Assembly: GCA_009785505.1 (NCBI GenBank)
Contig: WQWA01000020.1
Location: 1-37,211 of the forward strand
Reading direction: 5' to 3'
DNA length: 37,211 nucleotides
Source: Bacteroidales bacterium
Lineage (GTDB): Bacteria; Bacteroidota; Bacteroidia; Bacteroidales; P3
Part shown: piece after piece, positions 17,795 to 27,447 of the stretch
Layout of the letters: the number at the start of each line of letters is the position of its first letter
How positions within the stretch are numbered: the stretch's first letter is position 1
Translations under genes and position numbers: made by a program
The notes under the pieces: model-generated
The model's input: only the letters and a program-made list of their open reading frames with translations
What the model was told of the DNA's origin: nothing
The model's database searches: none

Positions 17795-20017
17795 CTAATT
17801 CATTCGAGAAACCTTATCAACGCCCTCAATTTTTCGAAGACCATCGATAAGCACATTGAGACTGTCAACATTTGAAATATAAAGCATAATAGTTCCTTCA
17901 AACACACCTTCGGCAGCATTCAAGTTGATGGATTTTATGTTCAAGTCCATTTCTCGCGAAATCACACGGCTAATCTCTCGCCAGATACCTTTTCTGTCAA
18001 AACCGCTTAGTCTTATGCCAACCAAAAATGTTACTTGTTCGTTTTCTCTCCATTTTGTTTTTACGATGCGGTCGCCGTATTTCGACATCAATTCAGTAGC
18101 ATTCGGACAGTTAATACGATGTATTTGAATCACATTATTCGGCATCAAAATTCCAATCACATCATCCCCCGGAATAGGGTTGCAACACGTCGAAATTTCG
18201 TAAGCGATATTTTGCTTGTCTTTTCCAAGCATCAAGGATTCCGGCTTATCTTTCACTTGTTGCTGAATAGCGTCATGAATCGTAAGCGGATCAACTTTTT
18301 CTTTTATTCCGAATAACGCACCAAACCAATTCGGCTTTTTTTTCTGCTTTTCAAAAATTGCCAAAACATCTTCTTTTCTTAATCGCTCCGTAGCGATGCG
18401 GTAGTAGAGGTCTGCCTTATTTAGCAGTGTTTTATCTAAAATCAGCGACATTTCATCTGTACCCAACGGTCGTTTTATCTCTTTGAGATAGTCTCTCAGA
18501 AGTTGAGCACCTTGATTTTTATAGCGGCTTTTTTCTTCCTTTAGATAATTTTTGATATGTGTTTTAGCACGTTCGGTAACAACAAAATCAAGCCATTCTT
18601 CGGTTGGTTTTTGCCGTTTTGATGTGATGATTTCAACTTGGTTTCCGCTGGTCAGAACCTCTTGAATAGGTACCAATTTATGATTAACTTTTGCCCCAAT
18701 CGCTGTTTCGCCGAGTTCGGAATGAATGTTGTACGCAAAATCCAGTATGGTAGATCCGGCAGGCATCGTTTTTAAATCGCCTTTCCGCGTGTAAACAACG
18801 ATTTCTTCGTCCAATAAATTTCGTCGAAATTCGTTTAGGAAATCCAATGCCTCTTTCGAATCACTGGCGAGCATCTCACGGATTTTGTTTAGCCAAATAT
18901 CCAATCCGCTTTCTTGATTTGCGAAAGCCTCATCTTGCTTGTATTTCCAATGTGCGGCATATCCCTTTTCGGCAATTTCTTCCATGCGTGTAGAACGAAT
19001 CTGCACTTCAATCCATTGTCCGGTGTTCGACATAACGGTTGTGTGCAAAGCTTCATATCCATTGCTTTTCGGTGTCGATATCCAATCTCGCAAACGTTCG
19101 GGATTGGGTCGATAAATATCTGTCAGAATGGAATAAATTGCCCAGCAATCTGCTTTTTCACGATCATACGGCGAATCAACGATAATCCGAATTGCAAACA
19201 AATCATATATCTCTTCAAACGGCACGCGTTTGATTTTCATTTTATGCCAAATTGAATAAACGGATTTTACTCGACCTGAAATATGGCAATTAAGCGAAGT
19301 TTCGGATAATCTTTTTTCAATAGGCTCAATAAATTCTTTAACAGCACATTCTCGTTCGGAAGCCGTGCGTTGAAGCTTTGTTGAAATCTCCTTGTACATG
19401 TCGGGCTCGGTGTACTTCATCGCCAAATCTTCAAGTTCGCTCTTAATGGCATAAAGTCCCAAACGGTGCGCCAAAGGTGCATATAGATAAGTCGTTTCGG
19501 ATGCGATTTTCAATTGTTTGTCGTGCGGCATGGAGTCCAACGTCCGCATGTTGTGCAAACGATCTGCAAGTTTTATCAAAATCACACGAACATCGTCCGA
19601 CAGCGTGAGCAACATTTTTTTGTAGTTTTCCGCTTGAATCGAAAGAGCCCCTTGATCGAAGATTTCGTCGATTTTTGTGAGTCCGTCAATGATTTTCGCA
19701 ACTGTCGGCGAAAACATAGCCTTAATATCTTCAAGCGTAACAAACTCGGAGTCCTCAACCACATCATGAATAAGCGCACAAGCCGCAGATGTAGGTCCCA
19801 ATCCAATATCGTTAACTACAATAAAAGCCACATCTAACGGGTGATAAATGTATGGCTCTCCGCTTTTTCGACGCATATCGGAATGTGATCTAATCGCTAA
19901 CTTGAGCGCCTTGCGAAGCATCTGTTTTTCATACTCTTTCAACGGCACTTTAAACGCCGCTAAAAGATCATGATACCGTTTGAGAACTTCTCTTCTTTCT
20001 TGGTCTTGGTTTATCAT
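17795..20017 (-). CDS. RelA/SpoT family (p)ppGpp synthetase/hydrolase
   Basis: A 740-aa cytosolic enzyme of the stringent response. The HD hydrolase domain (about residues 30-200) keeps its metal and catalytic motifs: the His of YIYHPLDVA, ALIHDVVEDSE and KLADRLHNMRTL. The synthetase domain (about 235-350) has GRVKSVYSIWHKM, YDLFAIRIIVD, DWISTPKSNGYEALHTTV and EVQIRSTRMEEIAEKGYAAHWKYK. A TGS domain follows (VYTRKGDLKTMPAGSTILDFAY, near 400), then the zinc-finger-like STCCNPIPGDDVIGI, and a C-terminal ACT domain ends at KIEGVDKVSRMN. With both active sites intact it is probably a bifunctional Rel/SpoT that makes and degrades (p)ppGpp. It is divergent from gpmA, with promoter at 20040-20048. 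Confidence 0.96.
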   Translation of the reverse strand: MINQDQERREVLKRYHDLLAAFKVPLKEYEKQMLRKALKLAIRSHSDMRRKSGEPYIYHPLDVAFIVVNDIGLGPTSAACALIHDVVEDSEFVTLEDIKAMFSPTVAKIIDGLTKIDEIFDQGALSIQAENYKKMLLTLSDDVRVILIKLADRLHNMRTLDSMPHDKQLKIASETTYLYAPLAHRLGLYAIKSELEDLAMKYTEPDMYKEISTKLQRTASERECAVKEFIEPIEKRLSETSLNCHISGRVKSVYSIWHKMKIKRVPFEEIYDLFAIRIIVDSPYDREKADCWAIYSILTDIYRPNPERLRDWISTPKSNGYEALHTTVMSNTGQWIEVQIRSTRMEEIAEKGYAAHWKYKQDEAFANQESGLDIWLNKIREMLASDSKEALDFLNEFRRNLLDEEIVVYTRKGDLKTMPAGSTILDFAYNIHSELGETAIGAKVNHKLVPIQEVLTSGNQVEIITSKRQKPTEEWLDFVVTERAKTHIKNYLKEEKSRYKNQGAQLLRDYLKEIKRPLGTDEMSLILDKTLLNKADLYYRIATERLRKEDVLAIFEKQKKKPNWFGALFGIKEKVDPLTIHDAIQQQVKDKPESLMLGKDKQNIAYEISTCCNPIPGDDVIGILMPNNVIQIHRINCPNATELMSKYGDRIVKTKWRENEQVTFLVGIRLSGFDRKGIWREISRVISREMDLNIKSINLNAAEGVFEGTIMLYISNVDSLNVLIDGLRKIEGVDKVSRMN

Positions 20018-20039
20018 GCCTATTCATTCGATACGATTT

Positions 20040-20048
20040 GCAAAGATA
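20040..20048 (-). promoter_or_regulatory. relA/spoT-homologue promoter -7 element
   Basis: Reads TATCTTTGC on the - strand, 22 bases before the ATG at 20017. Together with the gpmA element it forms a 12-bp inverted repeat (TTTGCAAAGATA ... TATCTTTGCAAA) made of two back-to-back promoters. Confidence 0.8.
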
Positions 20049-20060
20049 GTAATTTTTTCG

Positions 20061-20069
20061 TATCTTTGC
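20061..20069 (+). promoter_or_regulatory. gpmA-aspS promoter -7 element
   Basis: TATCTTTGC preceded by a T-rich run, 35 bases before the gpmA ATG at 20105. It would also serve aspS. Confidence 0.85.
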
Positions 20070-20104
20070 AAAAAAATTTGAATACTAACTAAAAAATATA
20101 AACT

Positions 20105-20851
20105 ATGAAAAAAGTCGTTTTACTTCGCCACGGCGAAAGCACATGGAACAAAGAAAATCGCTTTACAGGTTGGACGGATGTGGATTTGAATTCCACAGGT
20201 ATTGAGGAAGCTCACGAAGCCGCAAAATTGATGATGGACGCCGATCTCTGCTTCGGAATGGCATTTACATCGTATTTGAAACGTGCAATCAAAACCTTGA
20301 ACGTGGTTTTGGAAGATATGGATTTGCTATACATTCCTGTTGAAAAATCTTGGCGCTTGAACGAAAAGCATTATGGTATGCTTCAAGGCTTGAATAAAGC
20401 CGAAACAGTTGAAAAATATGGCGAAGAACAGGTTTTGATTTGGCGCCGCAGTTATGATGTTGCACCCAACGAAATTCCGGAAAACGACGAGCGCAACACA
20501 CGCAAAGATCCAAAATATGCCGATATTGACCCAAAATTAGTTCCACTGACCGAGTCGCTGAAAAATTGCGTAGAACGTGCAGTTCCATACTGGAATGATC
20601 ATATTGTCCCCGCGTTGAAGAAACACGACCAAATCATTGTTACTGCACACGGAAACAGTTTACGTGGTATCATCAAATATCTAAAAAATATCTCCGATTC
20701 AGAAATTGCAAGCCTAAATCTACCTACGGCAATGCCTTATGTTTTCGAATTTGACGATAACATGAATTTGATAAATGATTACTTTTTAGGTGATCCGGAT
20801 GATTTGGCAAAACGTATGGAGGCCGTGGCTAATCAAGGAAAAGCGAAGTAG
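20105..20851 (+). CDS. gpmA: 2,3-bisphosphoglycerate-dependent phosphoglycerate mutase
   Basis: A 248-aa cytosolic glycolytic enzyme interconverting 3- and 2-phosphoglycerate through a phosphohistidine. The catalytic [22 protein letters not shown] block at residues 7-28 contains the phosphorylated His. [36 protein letters not shown] and the second catalytic His in [15 protein letters not shown] follow the cofactor-dependent family exactly. The length is usual. Start ATGAAAAAAGTCG at 20105. The aspS ATG begins one base after its TAG, so the two are one operon. Confidence 0.98.
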   Translation: MKKVVLLRHGESTWNKENRFTGWTDVDLNSTGIEEAHEAAKLMMDADLCFGMAFTSYLKRAIKTLNVVLEDMDLLYIPVEKSWRLNEKHYGMLQGLNKAETVEKYGEEQVLIWRRSYDVAPNEIPENDERNTRKDPKYADIDPKLVPLTESLKNCVERAVPYWNDHIVPALKKHDQIIVTAHGNSLRGIIKYLKNISDSEIASLNLPTAMPYVFEFDDNMNLINDYFLGDPDDLAKRMEAVANQGKAK

Positions 20852-20852
20852 T

Positions 20853-22598
20853 ATGCTAAGAACACACACCTGCGGAGAATTAAATATCAATAACGTTGGA
20901 CAGCCCGTAACGCTTTGCGGTTGGTTGCAGCGTTCGCGCGACTTGGGCGGAATGACGTTTATCGACTTGCGTGATCGCTACGGCATTACGCAGTTGGCGT
21001 TCAACATGGACACCAACGCCGAACTCTGCGAAAAAGCTCGTAAACTCGGACGCGAATATGTGCTGCAAATAACCGGAAAAGTCGTTGAAAGAAGTAATAA
21101 AAATTCAAAAATTCCAACGGGAGATATTGAGATTCTTGTTGAAAAAATTGAAGTTCTGAACGAATCGAAAACTCCGCCGTTCACCATCGAAGACCAATCG
21201 GATGGCGGCGATGAACTTCGCATGAAATATCGTTATCTTGATCTTCGTCGAACACCTGTTTATAACAATATCTTGCTTCGACACAAAATGGCGATTGAAA
21301 CACGAAACTACTTGAACGGTTTGGATTTTGTTGAGGTCGAAACGCCGTTTTTGATTAAATCTACACCCGAAGGTGCGCGTGATTTTGTAGTGCCATCGCG
21401 CATGAATGAAGGCGAATTTTACGCTCTTCCACAATCGCCGCAAACGTTTAAGCAATTGTTGATGGTTTCCGGCTACGACCGCTATTTTCAAATTGTACGC
21501 TGTTTCAGAGACGAGGATTTGCGTGCTGACCGCCAGCCGGAATTTACGCAAATCGACTGCGAAATGTCGTTCGTAACGCAAGACGATGTTTTGAATACGT
21601 TTGAAGCATTGACCAAACATCTGTTCAAGGTTGTGAAAAACGTTGATGTTTCTACGTTTCCACGAATGACTTATGCAGATGCCATGACCTATTATGGCTG
21701 TGACAAACCGGACACACGCTTTGAAATGAAATTCGTTGAACTGAATGATGTCGCAAAAGGCAAGGATTTCAAAGTGTTTGACGATGCCGAATTAGTTGTA
21801 GGAATTTGTGCAGATGGTTGTTCAGAGTACACTCGCAAACAGCTGGACGAGCTGACAGATTTCGTAAAGCGCCCGCAAATCGGGGCAACGGGACTGGTTC
21901 ATATCAAATTTAATTTGGACGGAACGGTAAAATCTTCGGTGGATAAATTTTTCATTGAAGCCGATCTGAAAGCTATTGGCGAAAAATTCAACGCTAAAGC
22001 CGGTGATTTGATTTTGATTATGGCAGGCGTTCGTGAAAAAGCCCAAAAACAGCTTTCCGAACTTCGTTTGGAAATGGGCGAACGCTTGGAATTACGCAGT
22101 CCGGAGGTGTTTTCACCTCTTTGGGTAGTCGATTTTCCACTGTTGGAATATGATGAAGATTCGCAACGATTTTTCGCCAAACATCATCCGTTTACATCGC
22201 CGAAAATGGAAGATATTGAATTGATGGAAACCGATCCGGGTGCGGTACGTGCTATTGCTCACGATTTGGTCATCAACGGTGTAGAAGTTGCCGGTGGTTC
22301 GATAAGAATTTTCAATCGAGACTTACAAAACAAAATGTTCAAACTTTTGGGATTTTCGGAAGAAGAAGCTAAAAAACAATTTGGCTTTCTGTTAGATGCG
22401 TTTGAATACGGTGCTCCTCCGCATGGAGGCATAGCGTTCGGCTTCGACCGTCTTTGTTCGCTATTTGGAGGATCGGAATCAATCCGAGACTATATCGCTT
22501 TTCCGAAAAACAACGCCGGACGCGATGTGATGCTTGATGCTCCGTCAAGCATCAGTACCGAGCAGTTAGAGGAATTGCAATTGGTTTTGAAAAAATAA
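20853..22598 (+). CDS. aspS: Aspartate--tRNA ligase
   Basis: 581 aa from the ATG at 20853 ([17 protein letters not shown]). A longer frame into gpmA is rejected because homology to bacterial AspRS begins here. It has an N-terminal OB-fold anticodon-binding domain ([26 protein letters not shown]). The class II catalytic core contains [43 protein letters not shown] and the final [15 protein letters not shown]. The bacterial GAD insertion domain lies between. It charges tRNA-Asp. It is co-transcribed with gpmA and followed by a small palindrome at 22610-22629. Confidence 0.98.
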   Translation: MLRTHTCGELNINNVGQPVTLCGWLQRSRDLGGMTFIDLRDRYGITQLAFNMDTNAELCEKARKLGREYVLQITGKVVERSNKNSKIPTGDIEILVEKIEVLNESKTPPFTIEDQSDGGDELRMKYRYLDLRRTPVYNNILLRHKMAIETRNYLNGLDFVEVETPFLIKSTPEGARDFVVPSRMNEGEFYALPQSPQTFKQLLMVSGYDRYFQIVRCFRDEDLRADRQPEFTQIDCEMSFVTQDDVLNTFEALTKHLFKVVKNVDVSTFPRMTYADAMTYYGCDKPDTRFEMKFVELNDVAKGKDFKVFDDAELVVGICADGCSEYTRKQLDELTDFVKRPQIGATGLVHIKFNLDGTVKSSVDKFFIEADLKAIGEKFNAKAGDLILIMAGVREKAQKQLSELRLEMGERLELRSPEVFSPLWVVDFPLLEYDEDSQRFFAKHHPFTSPKMEDIELMETDPGAVRAIAHDLVINGVEVAGGSIRIFNRDLQNKMFKLLGFSEEEAKKQFGFLLDAFEYGAPPHGGIAFGFDRLCSLFGGSESIRDYIAFPKNNAGRDVMLDAPSSISTEQLEELQLVLKK

Positions 22599-22609
22599 TT
22601 TAGATCGTC

Positions 22610-22629
22610 ATTCCCGCCTTCGCGGGAAT
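22610..22629. repeat. Small hairpin repeat between aspS and porU
   Basis: ATTCCCGC (22610-22617) and GCGGGAAT (22622-22629) form an 8-bp perfect stem around CTTC. With the flanking CGTC and CCCC it matches the dispersed 'CGTCATTCCCGC' type repeat. It lies 11 bases after the aspS stop and may attenuate transcription, but no T-tract follows. Confidence 0.75.
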
Positions 22630-22656
22630 CCCCTTGCTCATTTCAAGAATTTTTCG

Positions 22657-22664
22657 TATCTTTG
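22657..22664 (+). promoter_or_regulatory. porU promoter -7 element
   Basis: TATCTTTG after a T-rich run, with 5 bases before the GTG start at 22670. Confidence 0.75.
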
Positions 22665-22669
22665 TATTG

Positions 22670-25600
22670 GTGAAAAATATCTTGCTGATACTGTTTATTC
22701 TGATTTCGGTTCGGATACAAGCTCAATCCGCTGTGTTGTCGACGGGTTCGTGGCATCGTATTACTGTTTCCGAGAATGGGATTTACAGAATTCGATACGA
22801 TGATTTACTGAGTAGAGGTATTTTGCAAGCACCTGTTCCCTCATCACAAATTGCTTTGTTTGGAGGACCAAATGGAGCGATTCCAATAGAAAATATCCCA
22901 AGCGAAACTTTCGACCTGCAAGAAATTGCAATTTTTGTGAGGAATAATAATGGCAATGGAATGTTCGGACCGGGCGACTACATCTTATTTTACGGACAGT
23001 CGCCACACACTTGGACTTGGAATACCACACACCACAGGCAAGGTCATCACAATCACACCAATGTTTTTACCGATGTGATGGTGTATTTTTTGACAACGGA
23101 TTTTTCCGGAAACGGGAAACGCATCGAAAACAAACCAGCTGTTGACGGAACTCCGAACGTAACTATTACCAACTTTCGAGATTTTTTTCGTCACGAAAGA
23201 GATGAGGCTAATCCGTTCAGATCAAGTCAAGAATGGTTCGGCGAACGAATGGATCAAATTGCACGAAATCTGAATATAGAACTGCATTTGCCGGGTTTGA
23301 TAACCGACTCGCTCGTTAATATCCGAACTCGTGTTGTGGTTAATGAGCCGGCAATGGCTGTAATGTCGTCAAATAGCAATCATAGTCGCAGAGACACATT
23401 ATCAGTAACCACAGCCAGGCCCAGCGGTCACTTTATGATGGAAGCTATTCGCGATTTCTCTTGGAATCTCACGTCCGAAAGACCTCGCATTTCGTTTGAA
23501 TACATAAGGCTTTCAAACAATCCGAGTTGGATGCATCTGGACTATATAATTTTTCATTATCGGCGAAGCTTGTCGCTCGGACATACAAACCGACCTTTAC
23601 AGTTTCGATTTACAGACCAAGCATCCGGAATTGGCAGTTTTATAGTTAGTTCGGCGGATCAAAGCACGCAAGTTTGGGACATTTCCAGTCCGTTGAGTCC
23701 AAAAAAAATCAATCAAACAACTTCAGGAAACACGTTTGCATTTTCTGCATTTCTTTCCGATACGCTCGAATTTATAGGATTCTCAAACAATCACATCCAT
23801 ACAATAACTCAATTTGAAGTTGTTCCAAATCAAAACTTTCATGCTGAAACCGGTGTTGAGTATGTGATGGTTGTCCACCCGAATTTTCGCGAGGAAGCCG
23901 AGCGTTTGGCGGAATTTCATCGCAATAGAGGCTTGAATGTTTTGCTTATTTCTCCACAGGAAGTGTTTAACGAATTCTCCTACGGGCGACAAGATCCAAT
24001 GGCAATTCGACGAATGATGAGGCATTTCAGAAACAAGGCATTGGCTAAAAATTCAGACGTTCTACCCCGATATTTACTGCTTTTCGGATCGCCGTCTTAC
24101 GATTATCGAAATCGAACGAGCGGAGGAAATTTTGTATTAAATTATCAATTTCCTACAGGATTGGTCGAAGGTCAAAGTTTTGCAAGCGACGGCTTCTTCG
24201 GCTTTTTGGGAAACGGAGAAACCGGATTTAGAAACACAGACAGTTTGAGAATCGGAATAGGCCGCTTTCCTGCACGAACGATTGAACAAGCCCGAACATT
24301 AGTGAACAAAACCATTGATTACGCAACGCCTCAATTACGCAATTTCGGCGATTGGCGAAATGTGGTTGCAAATTTAGCCGATGACGGCGTAACTGAACCT
24401 TTTGTTCAAACCTTCGAAGCCATGCCTCATCCATATGCATCGGGTTCTAACCGTGCTAATTATTTTGAAACAGATTTCAACACAAGATTCAGAGAAATCA
24501 ATGTCGAAAAAATCTACATCGATGCATTTCCGCAGGTAGCCACACCTAGCGGAGCCCGCTTTCCTGCTGCGAAAGAAGCGTTGCGGCAGCGTATCGAACG
24601 AGGTATGTTGATTCTGAATTACCAAGGACACAGTGGTCCGGTTACCTTGGCTGATGAAGATATCATGAATGTTGCGGATATTCAAAATTTCTCAAATATC
24701 GACCGACTTTTTGTGTTTTTTACAGCATCCTGTAATTTTGCACAATACGACGATCCGAATTTGATTTCAGGCGGCGAATGGTCTGTGTTATCGCCAAGAG
24801 GCGGTGCTGTTGCACATATCGGAGCTACACGAGTAGCTTACACGCACCCAAACGATGAATTTCACGGTGTGTGGAATCGTTTTGTTTTGCAACGACGTGA
24901 AGATGGAAGTGCCCGCAGCTTGGGCGAAACCATGAAATTATCCAAAAACAGAATGCAAAACACACCCAACATAAGACAGTTTGTTTTGCTTGGAGATCCC
25001 GCAATTTCATTGGCTTTACCGAAGCATAGAATTATCACGGATTCAATTAATGGAAATTCCATAAAAGACGGAGCAGACACCATAAGAGCCTTAGATCGTA
25101 CGAGTATTTCCGGAAGAATTGTGGATTTCGATAGTACTTTTTTAGAAAATTTTAACGGAGAAATCACGATTACGGTATTTGATAAACCTACGCGGACACA
25201 AACCTTAGGACACAACAACAGTACAGCACACGGACGAAATCCGGTGATTCCCTTTTACGTTCAAAACAACATTTTGTACAGAGGTCGAGTGCCTGTGATT
25301 AATGGTGAGTTTAGAGTTGAATTTTGGACACCAAAAAACATTAATTTCACGTATGGCTTCGGAAAAATCAGTTATTACGCCTTTTGCAGAGAGAGTTTAT
25401 TTGATGCTGCGGGTGTTTTCAACGATGTAATCATCGGCGGATTTGGCGAAAATTTCGACTTGGTTGCCGAACCGCCAATCTTAGAGTTATTTCTGAACGA
25501 TGAGAATTTCCGAAGCGGAAATATCAGTTGTCCAAACCCGATTTTGTTCGCAAATATTACCGACCAATACGGCATTAGTCATTCCGGTGCAGGAATCGGG

Positions 25601-26140
25601 CACAACATTACCTTGATCATCAACGATGATTTCAGAAATCAAATTTGGTTGAACGATTTTTTTGAATATCTTCCGGACAGTGGTGATGGTAAAGTGCACG
25701 GCAGACTTGAATTTCCGATGTTTGACTTATCGCCCGGACGATACCATTTGAGACTGAGAGTTTCGAACGTTTTCAACGTTTCGGCAGATACAACCTTGGA
25801 ATTTGTTGTTGTTGGCTCGGAAAACCAAATTATCGGCACGCTTTACAACTATCCGAATCCGATTAGAGATTTTACGCAGTTTTATTTCACGCATAATGCT
25901 CCGAGAAGGGTCACGCATTGGGAAATCGATTTTTTTGATATGTCCGGACGTTGGGTAACCCGAATAAATCCCAGAATTCCACCTCAAGAGTCCCCAAGTG
26001 CAAATGGCTTTGCAATAATTACAGAAAAGTTGGATTTAGGAAATTCTCTCGGGCAAGGCATGTATCTTTACAGACTTCGAGTTGTTTTTGAAGATGGTAG
26101 TACGGCATACAGAACCGAGAAATTAGTTGTTGGAAAATAA
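22670..26140 (+). CDS. porU: T9SS C-terminal signal peptidase (sortase) PorU
   Basis: A 1156-aa gingipain-family (C25) cysteine peptidase that removes the C-terminal sorting domain of T9SS cargo at the cell surface and links cargo to the outer membrane. The GTG start at 22670 yields the signal peptide VKNILLILFILISVRIQAQ; an in-frame TTG at 22634 precedes the promoter and is rejected. The catalytic region has LILNYQGHSGP (His near residue 655) and FTASCNFAQYDDP (Cys near 687), followed by LSPRGGAVAHIGATRVAY. It ends in a C-terminal domain of its own (GTLYNYPNPIRDFTQFYF ... LGQGMYLYRLRVVFEDG ... EKLVVGK), which PorU is known to keep. The next gene is porV, the classical pairing. Confidence 0.95.
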   Translation: MKNILLILFILISVRIQAQSAVLSTGSWHRITVSENGIYRIRYDDLLSRGILQAPVPSSQIALFGGPNGAIPIENIPSETFDLQEIAIFVRNNNGNGMFGPGDYILFYGQSPHTWTWNTTHHRQGHHNHTNVFTDVMVYFLTTDFSGNGKRIENKPAVDGTPNVTITNFRDFFRHERDEANPFRSSQEWFGERMDQIARNLNIELHLPGLITDSLVNIRTRVVVNEPAMAVMSSNSNHSRRDTLSVTTARPSGHFMMEAIRDFSWNLTSERPRISFEYIRLSNNPSWMHLDYIIFHYRRSLSLGHTNRPLQFRFTDQASGIGSFIVSSADQSTQVWDISSPLSPKKINQTTSGNTFAFSAFLSDTLEFIGFSNNHIHTITQFEVVPNQNFHAETGVEYVMVVHPNFREEAERLAEFHRNRGLNVLLISPQEVFNEFSYGRQDPMAIRRMMRHFRNKALAKNSDVLPRYLLLFGSPSYDYRNRTSGGNFVLNYQFPTGLVEGQSFASDGFFGFLGNGETGFRNTDSLRIGIGRFPARTIEQARTLVNKTIDYATPQLRNFGDWRNVVANLADDGVTEPFVQTFEAMPHPYASGSNRANYFETDFNTRFREINVEKIYIDAFPQVATPSGARFPAAKEALRQRIERGMLILNYQGHSGPVTLADEDIMNVADIQNFSNIDRLFVFFTASCNFAQYDDPNLISGGEWSVLSPRGGAVAHIGATRVAYTHPNDEFHGVWNRFVLQRREDGSARSLGETMKLSKNRMQNTPNIRQFVLLGDPAISLALPKHRIITDSINGNSIKDGADTIRALDRTSISGRIVDFDSTFLENFNGEITITVFDKPTRTQTLGHNNSTAHGRNPVIPFYVQNNILYRGRVPVINGEFRVEFWTPKNINFTYGFGKISYYAFCRESLFDAAGVFNDVIIGGFGENFDLVAEPPILELFLNDENFRSGNISCPNPILFANITDQYGISHSGAGIGHNITLIINDDFRNQIWLNDFFEYLPDSGDGKVHGRLEFPMFDLSPGRYHLRLRVSNVFNVSADTTLEFVVVGSENQIIGTLYNYPNPIRDFTQFYFTHNAPRRVTHWEIDFFDMSGRWVTRINPRIPPQESPSANGFAIITEKLDLGNSLGQGMYLYRLRVVFEDGSTAYRTEKLVVGK

Positions 26141-26169
26141 ATAAATTTGCGTTATTCACATTTTTTTCG

Positions 26170-26177
26170 TACCTTTG
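26170..26177 (+). promoter_or_regulatory. porV promoter -7 element, first of a duplicated pair
   Basis: TACCTTTG after seven T. A degenerate copy with one extra base, TACTCTTTG, occurs about 40 bases downstream (26209-26217). The first copy is the likelier active element. Confidence 0.6.
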
Positions 26178-26195
26178 TACCTTAAATCCAAAATT

Positions 26196-26225
26196 ATGCC
26201 TTTTCTCGTACTCTTTGTACTTTAA
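26196..26225 (+). CDS. Nine-codon leader reading frame upstream of porV
   Basis: ATG at 26196 opens MPFLVLFVL and stops at TAA. The start region repeats the porV start (AAATTATGCCTTTT occurs in both), showing that it arose by a tandem duplication of about 42 bases. Translation is not proven. It may be only a relic, or it may act as an upstream ORF that tunes porV. Confidence 0.35.
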   Translation: MPFLVLFVL

Positions 26226-26237
26226 AAATTCGAAATT

Positions 26238-27443
26238 ATGCCTTTTTGGTTGAGAAAAATTGCAATTGTTCTTATTTTGCTTTTGATCGGAGGAAATCTT
26301 TTGGCTCAAATAGGGATTGATCCGGGTGATGATGGTCGGATAAGATTAAGTGGTGGAAATATCATCACTGCTGTGCCTTTTCTGTTGATTTCGCCGGATG
26401 CTCGAGCCAGCGGTATGGGTGATGCCGGTGTTGCTTCTTCGCCTGATGTAAATTCGCAGCACTGGAATCCCGCAAAGTTTGCATTTATTAATGATGATTT
26501 CGGAATTTCGTTAACATATACGCCTTGGTTGCGAATGTTGGTTCGAGATATGAATTTGCTGTATCTTGCAGGGTATTATCGTCTGGACAACAATTGGGTA
26601 GTTGGAGCTTCAATGCGTTATTTTTCTTTGGGAGAAGTGACATTTCGAACCGGCCCCCTTGATCCGGGAATTATTCACCGCCCTCACGAATATGCATTTG
26701 ATATAAGCCTCTCACGAAGGTTGACCGAGCATTTTTCACTCGCCGTTTCCGGACGCTATATTCGTTCTGATTTAACAAGTGGTTTTACAGATCCTACTTC
26801 AACCAGCAGGACGAGAGCGGCGAACTCCGGAGCGGTTGATGTTTCGATGTTTTACACGAGAGACATCGTACGAGGCCGCGAACCCAGTTCATTTGCTCTC
26901 GGTTTGAATATCTCGAACATTGGAGCCAAAATCTCCTATTCGGAAGCGATGGAGAGAGATTTTTTACCTGCAAATTTGCGGTTAGGTGGATCTTACACTA
27001 GACAAATAGACCGATACAATGAGATTACAGTCATGATGGATTTTAATAAATTGCTTGTCCCTACACCACTTGCTCCCGGCGATAGTATTAGTCAAAATCC
27101 TAGAGAATTAGGCGTTATTGAAAGCATATTCAATTCTCTTCATGTCGCACCGGGCGGATTTCGTGAAAAAATGCAAGAAATCAAAATCAGTTTCGGCATA
27201 GAATATACTTACAATCAGATATTTTCTGTTCGAGCCGGGTATTTTCACGAGCATAGAAACAAAGGCGGGCGTCAATATTTCACTGTCGGTGCGGGTTTGC
27301 GGTTTAATGTTTTTGAAATCGATTTTGCTTATCTCCTGCCTCGTGCCAATAATATAGCTTCTGCTGTAAATCCACTCAGAAACACCATGCGGTTCTCGTT
27401 GCGATTCAATTTTGCGGAACATCTACGCAGGCAAAACGCATAA
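26238..27443 (+). CDS. porV: T9SS outer-membrane shuttle protein PorV (LptO)
   Basis: A 401-aa FadL-like outer-membrane beta-barrel. PorV receives cargo from the translocon by its C-terminal domain and delivers it to PorU. The signal peptide is residues 1-24 (WLRKIAIVLILLLIGGNLLA). The family block GGNIITAVPFLLISPDARASGMGDAGVASSPDVNSQHWNPAKFAF is intact, followed by regular barrel strands (LLYLAGYYRLDNNWVVGASMRYFSLG) and the C-terminal RFSLRFNF. It lies 97 bases after porU with its own promoter; the ispF ATG follows 4 bases after its stop. Confidence 0.96.
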   Translation: MPFWLRKIAIVLILLLIGGNLLAQIGIDPGDDGRIRLSGGNIITAVPFLLISPDARASGMGDAGVASSPDVNSQHWNPAKFAFINDDFGISLTYTPWLRMLVRDMNLLYLAGYYRLDNNWVVGASMRYFSLGEVTFRTGPLDPGIIHRPHEYAFDISLSRRLTEHFSLAVSGRYIRSDLTSGFTDPTSTSRTRAANSGAVDVSMFYTRDIVRGREPSSFALGLNISNIGAKISYSEAMERDFLPANLRLGGSYTRQIDRYNEITVMMDFNKLLVPTPLAPGDSISQNPRELGVIESIFNSLHVAPGGFREKMQEIKISFGIEYTYNQIFSVRAGYFHEHRNKGGRQYFTVGAGLRFNVFEIDFAYLLPRANNIASAVNPLRNTMRFSLRFNFAEHLRRQNA

Positions 27444-27447
27444 ACAA

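Noticed and set aside
20790-20852. Longer aspS frame starting inside gpmA
   Set aside because: The AspRS N-terminus begins at [10 protein letters not shown]; the extra residues are gpmA sequence in another frame.
27412-27447. Longer ispF start inside porV
   Set aside because: IspF proteins begin at MKIRIGQGYDVHR; the upstream codons belong to porV in another frame.
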